From NCBI GenBank assembly GCA_937885735.1, contig CALABN010000292.1, forward strand, positions 1-25,352: 25,352 bases of DNA, written 5' to 3'. The DNA is from an uncultured Bacteroidota bacterium. GTDB taxonomy: Bacteria; Bacteroidota; Bacteroidia; Bacteroidales; SZUA-534. Made by a program: the position numbers and the translations under genes. Under the pieces are notes generated by a model. The model was not told the origin of the DNA. It did no database searches and saw only the letters and a program-made list of their open reading frames with translations. This document shows, in pieces, positions 24,068-25,352 of this stretch. How positions within the stretch are numbered: the stretch's first letter is position 1; every line of letters starts with the position of its first letter.

Positions 24068-24928
24068 ATGAAAAAGAATATGAAAAACGCATTGACATTA
24101 TTTATAGCATTGCTTTTAACGGCAAATTCATTCGGCCAGGCCAGGAAGCCTACCATAATGGTTGTGCCAAGCGAACGTTTTTGCATAGCCAACGGCTATT
24201 CAATGACTTATGACAATCAAGGAACGCAGACTGTTCTGCCTGACTATAGGAAGGCTTTGCAAGGCGATGCCGACTTGCGTATGGCTATTTCAAAAATGAG
24301 TGGCATTATGTCGGACCGTGAATTTCCGCTAAAGGATTTGGAACAGGAGATGCGCAATCTTGCCAGCGAGTCGGCTGAAACAGCCATGCTTACTGGTGCC
24401 GACGGTGGCAGTGTCGCCGAGTCGCCTATCGACATTCTCAAGCGCACAGCCAAGGCCGACATTATCCTCGACCTCGATTTCTCTGTGGTAAAACAAGGTC
24501 CTAAGAATAGCATAATGTTTACCCTCAATGGCTTGGATGCCTATACAAGCAAGAATATTGCAAGTTCGGCAGGAGAAGGCAAGCCAAGCACTTCGGCTTC
24601 GGTCGAGTTGCTTTTGGAAGAGGCCGTTTTGAGTCACATGGATGAATTTTGTGGCAGACTGATGTCATATTTCGACGATATGTTTGCAAATGGCCGTGAG
24701 GTTAAGATTATGGTTAAGTTGTTCGACGGGGCAGATGTCAATCTTAACGAAGAATTCAGTTACAATGGCAATACAGACGAATTGGGCACTTTGATAGAGG
24801 ATTGGATTTCTGATAATACTGTCAATGGCCGATATGGCTTGTCTGATGCCACTGAGAATTTCCAACGTTACGAGCAGACAGACTTGTTTGACAAGTATTA
24901 TGCTTCGTATATGCAATATGCCAATTGA
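24068..24928 (+). CDS. DUF6175-like exported protein
   Basis: Protein of 286 residues with signal peptide 1-24 (ALTLFIALLLTANSFGQ). The mature start RKPTIMVVPSERFCIANGY and the later blocks DNQGTQTVLPDYRKAL, AMLTGADGGSVAESPIDI, AKADIILDLDFSVVKQGPK and DDMFANGREVKI match my memory of the Bacteroidota DUF6175 family. The fold pattern (PTIMVVP strand, helix, AKADIILDL strand) resembles the TolB-N/CsgG-type alpha/beta domain. The C-terminus (FDKYYASYMQYAN) is not a barrel end. It is separated from the previous gene by 114 bases without a clear promoter, and a strong terminator follows. Function unknown; probably periplasmic. Confidence 0.8.
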   Translation: MKKNMKNALTLFIALLLTANSFGQARKPTIMVVPSERFCIANGYSMTYDNQGTQTVLPDYRKALQGDADLRMAISKMSGIMSDREFPLKDLEQEMRNLASESAETAMLTGADGGSVAESPIDILKRTAKADIILDLDFSVVKQGPKNSIMFTLNGLDAYTSKNIASSAGEGKPSTSASVELLLEEAVLSHMDEFCGRLMSYFDDMFANGREVKIMVKLFDGADVNLNEEFSYNGNTDELGTLIEDWISDNTVNGRYGLSDATENFQRYEQTDLFDKYYASYMQYAN

Positions 24929-24953
24929 GCGTGCGCGTTAAGAGCAAAATGTC

Positions 24954-24995
24954 CTTTTTCAGCCTGATGTCTTCGTGCGTCAGGCTGATTTTTTG
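24954..24995 (+). terminator. Intrinsic terminator after the exported cassette
   Basis: TCAGCCTGA (24959-24967) pairs with TCAGGCTGA (24980-24988); two further pairs narrow the loop. A run of T follows. It closes the operon that begins at 21575. Confidence 0.88.
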
Positions 24996-25094
24996 TGTTT
25001 TTTGCACAACCTAATTTTGATAAAAATTTGTCGAATTTTTCTTAATTTGGGCGGTTTTTAGTTTGCACAAATAGTTAAAAAACTTTATGTTTTT

Positions 25095-25126
25095 CTTGCA
25101 TATTCCCCAAAAAAGTCGTAACTTTG
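25095..25126 (+). promoter_or_regulatory. Promoter of the last, truncated gene
   Basis: CTTG at 25095-25098, a 20-base spacer and TAACTTTG at 25119-25126 fit the Bacteroidota -33/-7 consensus with one mismatch. Start predicted near 25133, leaving a leader of about 18 nt. Confidence 0.75.
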
Positions 25127-25150
25127 CGCACTTAAAGGAAATTGTGTTTT

Positions 25151-25352
25151 ATGAAAAGACTTAATTTGATACTCATTTTGTTGGCGGGCTTGGTTGCAAC
25201 AAGTCCTTCAATATGGGCAGAGGGAAAGGTCTTTTTGCATGAAGCACATGCTCCCAATTCATACCTTACGATGATTAACGGGCATCAAATGCAAGCCGTT
25301 CATGAGTATAATCAAACTATCTATGTAAAACCGGGGGCTTCTGTTACTTTAC
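25151..25352 (+). CDS. N-terminus of an exported protein, cut by the right edge
   Basis: ATG at 25151 opens a frame that stays open to the end (67 residues visible). It begins with a signal peptide: basic MKR, hydrophobic LNLILILLAGLVATS, then a probable cleavage after IWA. The mature part begins EGKVFLHEAHAPNSYLTM and is beta-like. There is too little sequence to name the family. Having its own promoter after a terminator shows that it is a separate transcription unit from the cassette to its left. Confidence 0.8.
   Translation, partial: MKRLNLILILLAGLVATSPSIWAEGKVFLHEAHAPNSYLTMINGHQMQAVHEYNQTIYVKPGASVTL

Overview
This window looks like chromosomal DNA from a Bacteroidota bacterium, most likely order Bacteroidales. 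The sequence supports this in several ways. There is a type IX secretion (T9SS) substrate with a CHU_C-type C-terminal domain beside a PorP/SprF-like partner. Several genes have Bacteroidota-type promoters (TAnnTTTG at -7, some with a TTTG-like -33 box 17-20 bases upstream). Recognisable Shine-Dalgarno sequences are nearly absent, and the UvrA lacks the first CxxC of its first zinc site. No tRNA, rRNA, insertion sequence or CRISPR array was seen.

Layout. (1) 1-4561, + strand: the end of a surface-polysaccharide cluster, with a Wzx-type flippase (cut by the left edge), a GT4 and a GT2 glycosyltransferase and a Wzy/WaaL-like polymerase or ligase. The genes touch or overlap, so this is one translationally coupled operon. 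(2) 4562-8124: uvrA with its own promoter, coupled by a 2-base gap to a UPF0158-like gene and closed by a bidirectional terminator. (3) 8125-11814: a tandem universal stress protein on the - strand, divergent from a + strand operon of a uridine-phosphorylase-like enzyme, a SirB1/transglutaminase-core-2-like protein and a Wzz-like two-helix membrane protein, ended by a second strong hairpin terminator.

(4) 11944-20458, - strand: a 2509-residue secreted protein with an IgGFc-binding-like N-terminal region, one Ig-like segment, about 19 divergent PKD-like repeats and a CHU_C domain. A PorP/SprF-like outer-membrane protein gene follows after 1 base. This is the SprB/SprF-type substrate/partner arrangement. 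(5) 20459-21574: a 1.1-kb non-coding stretch. It holds a nested inverted-repeat block of four GCCGC-AGA-GCGGC units, and a candidate structured small RNA of about 180 nt on the - strand with promoter, 16-bp closing stem and UUCG-loop terminator. (6) 21575-24995, + strand: three exported proteins of poorly known families: an outer-membrane barrel protein with a FlgT-C-like segment, an LPP20-like small protein and a DUF6175-like protein. They are driven by a consensus promoter and followed by a terminator. (7) 25119-25352: promoter and start of another exported protein, cut by the right edge.

The most interesting items are the candidate small RNA, the three-gene exported cassette with its resemblance to FlgO/P/T- or CsgG-type envelope proteins, the symmetric repeat block, and the architecture of the giant adhesin-like protein.
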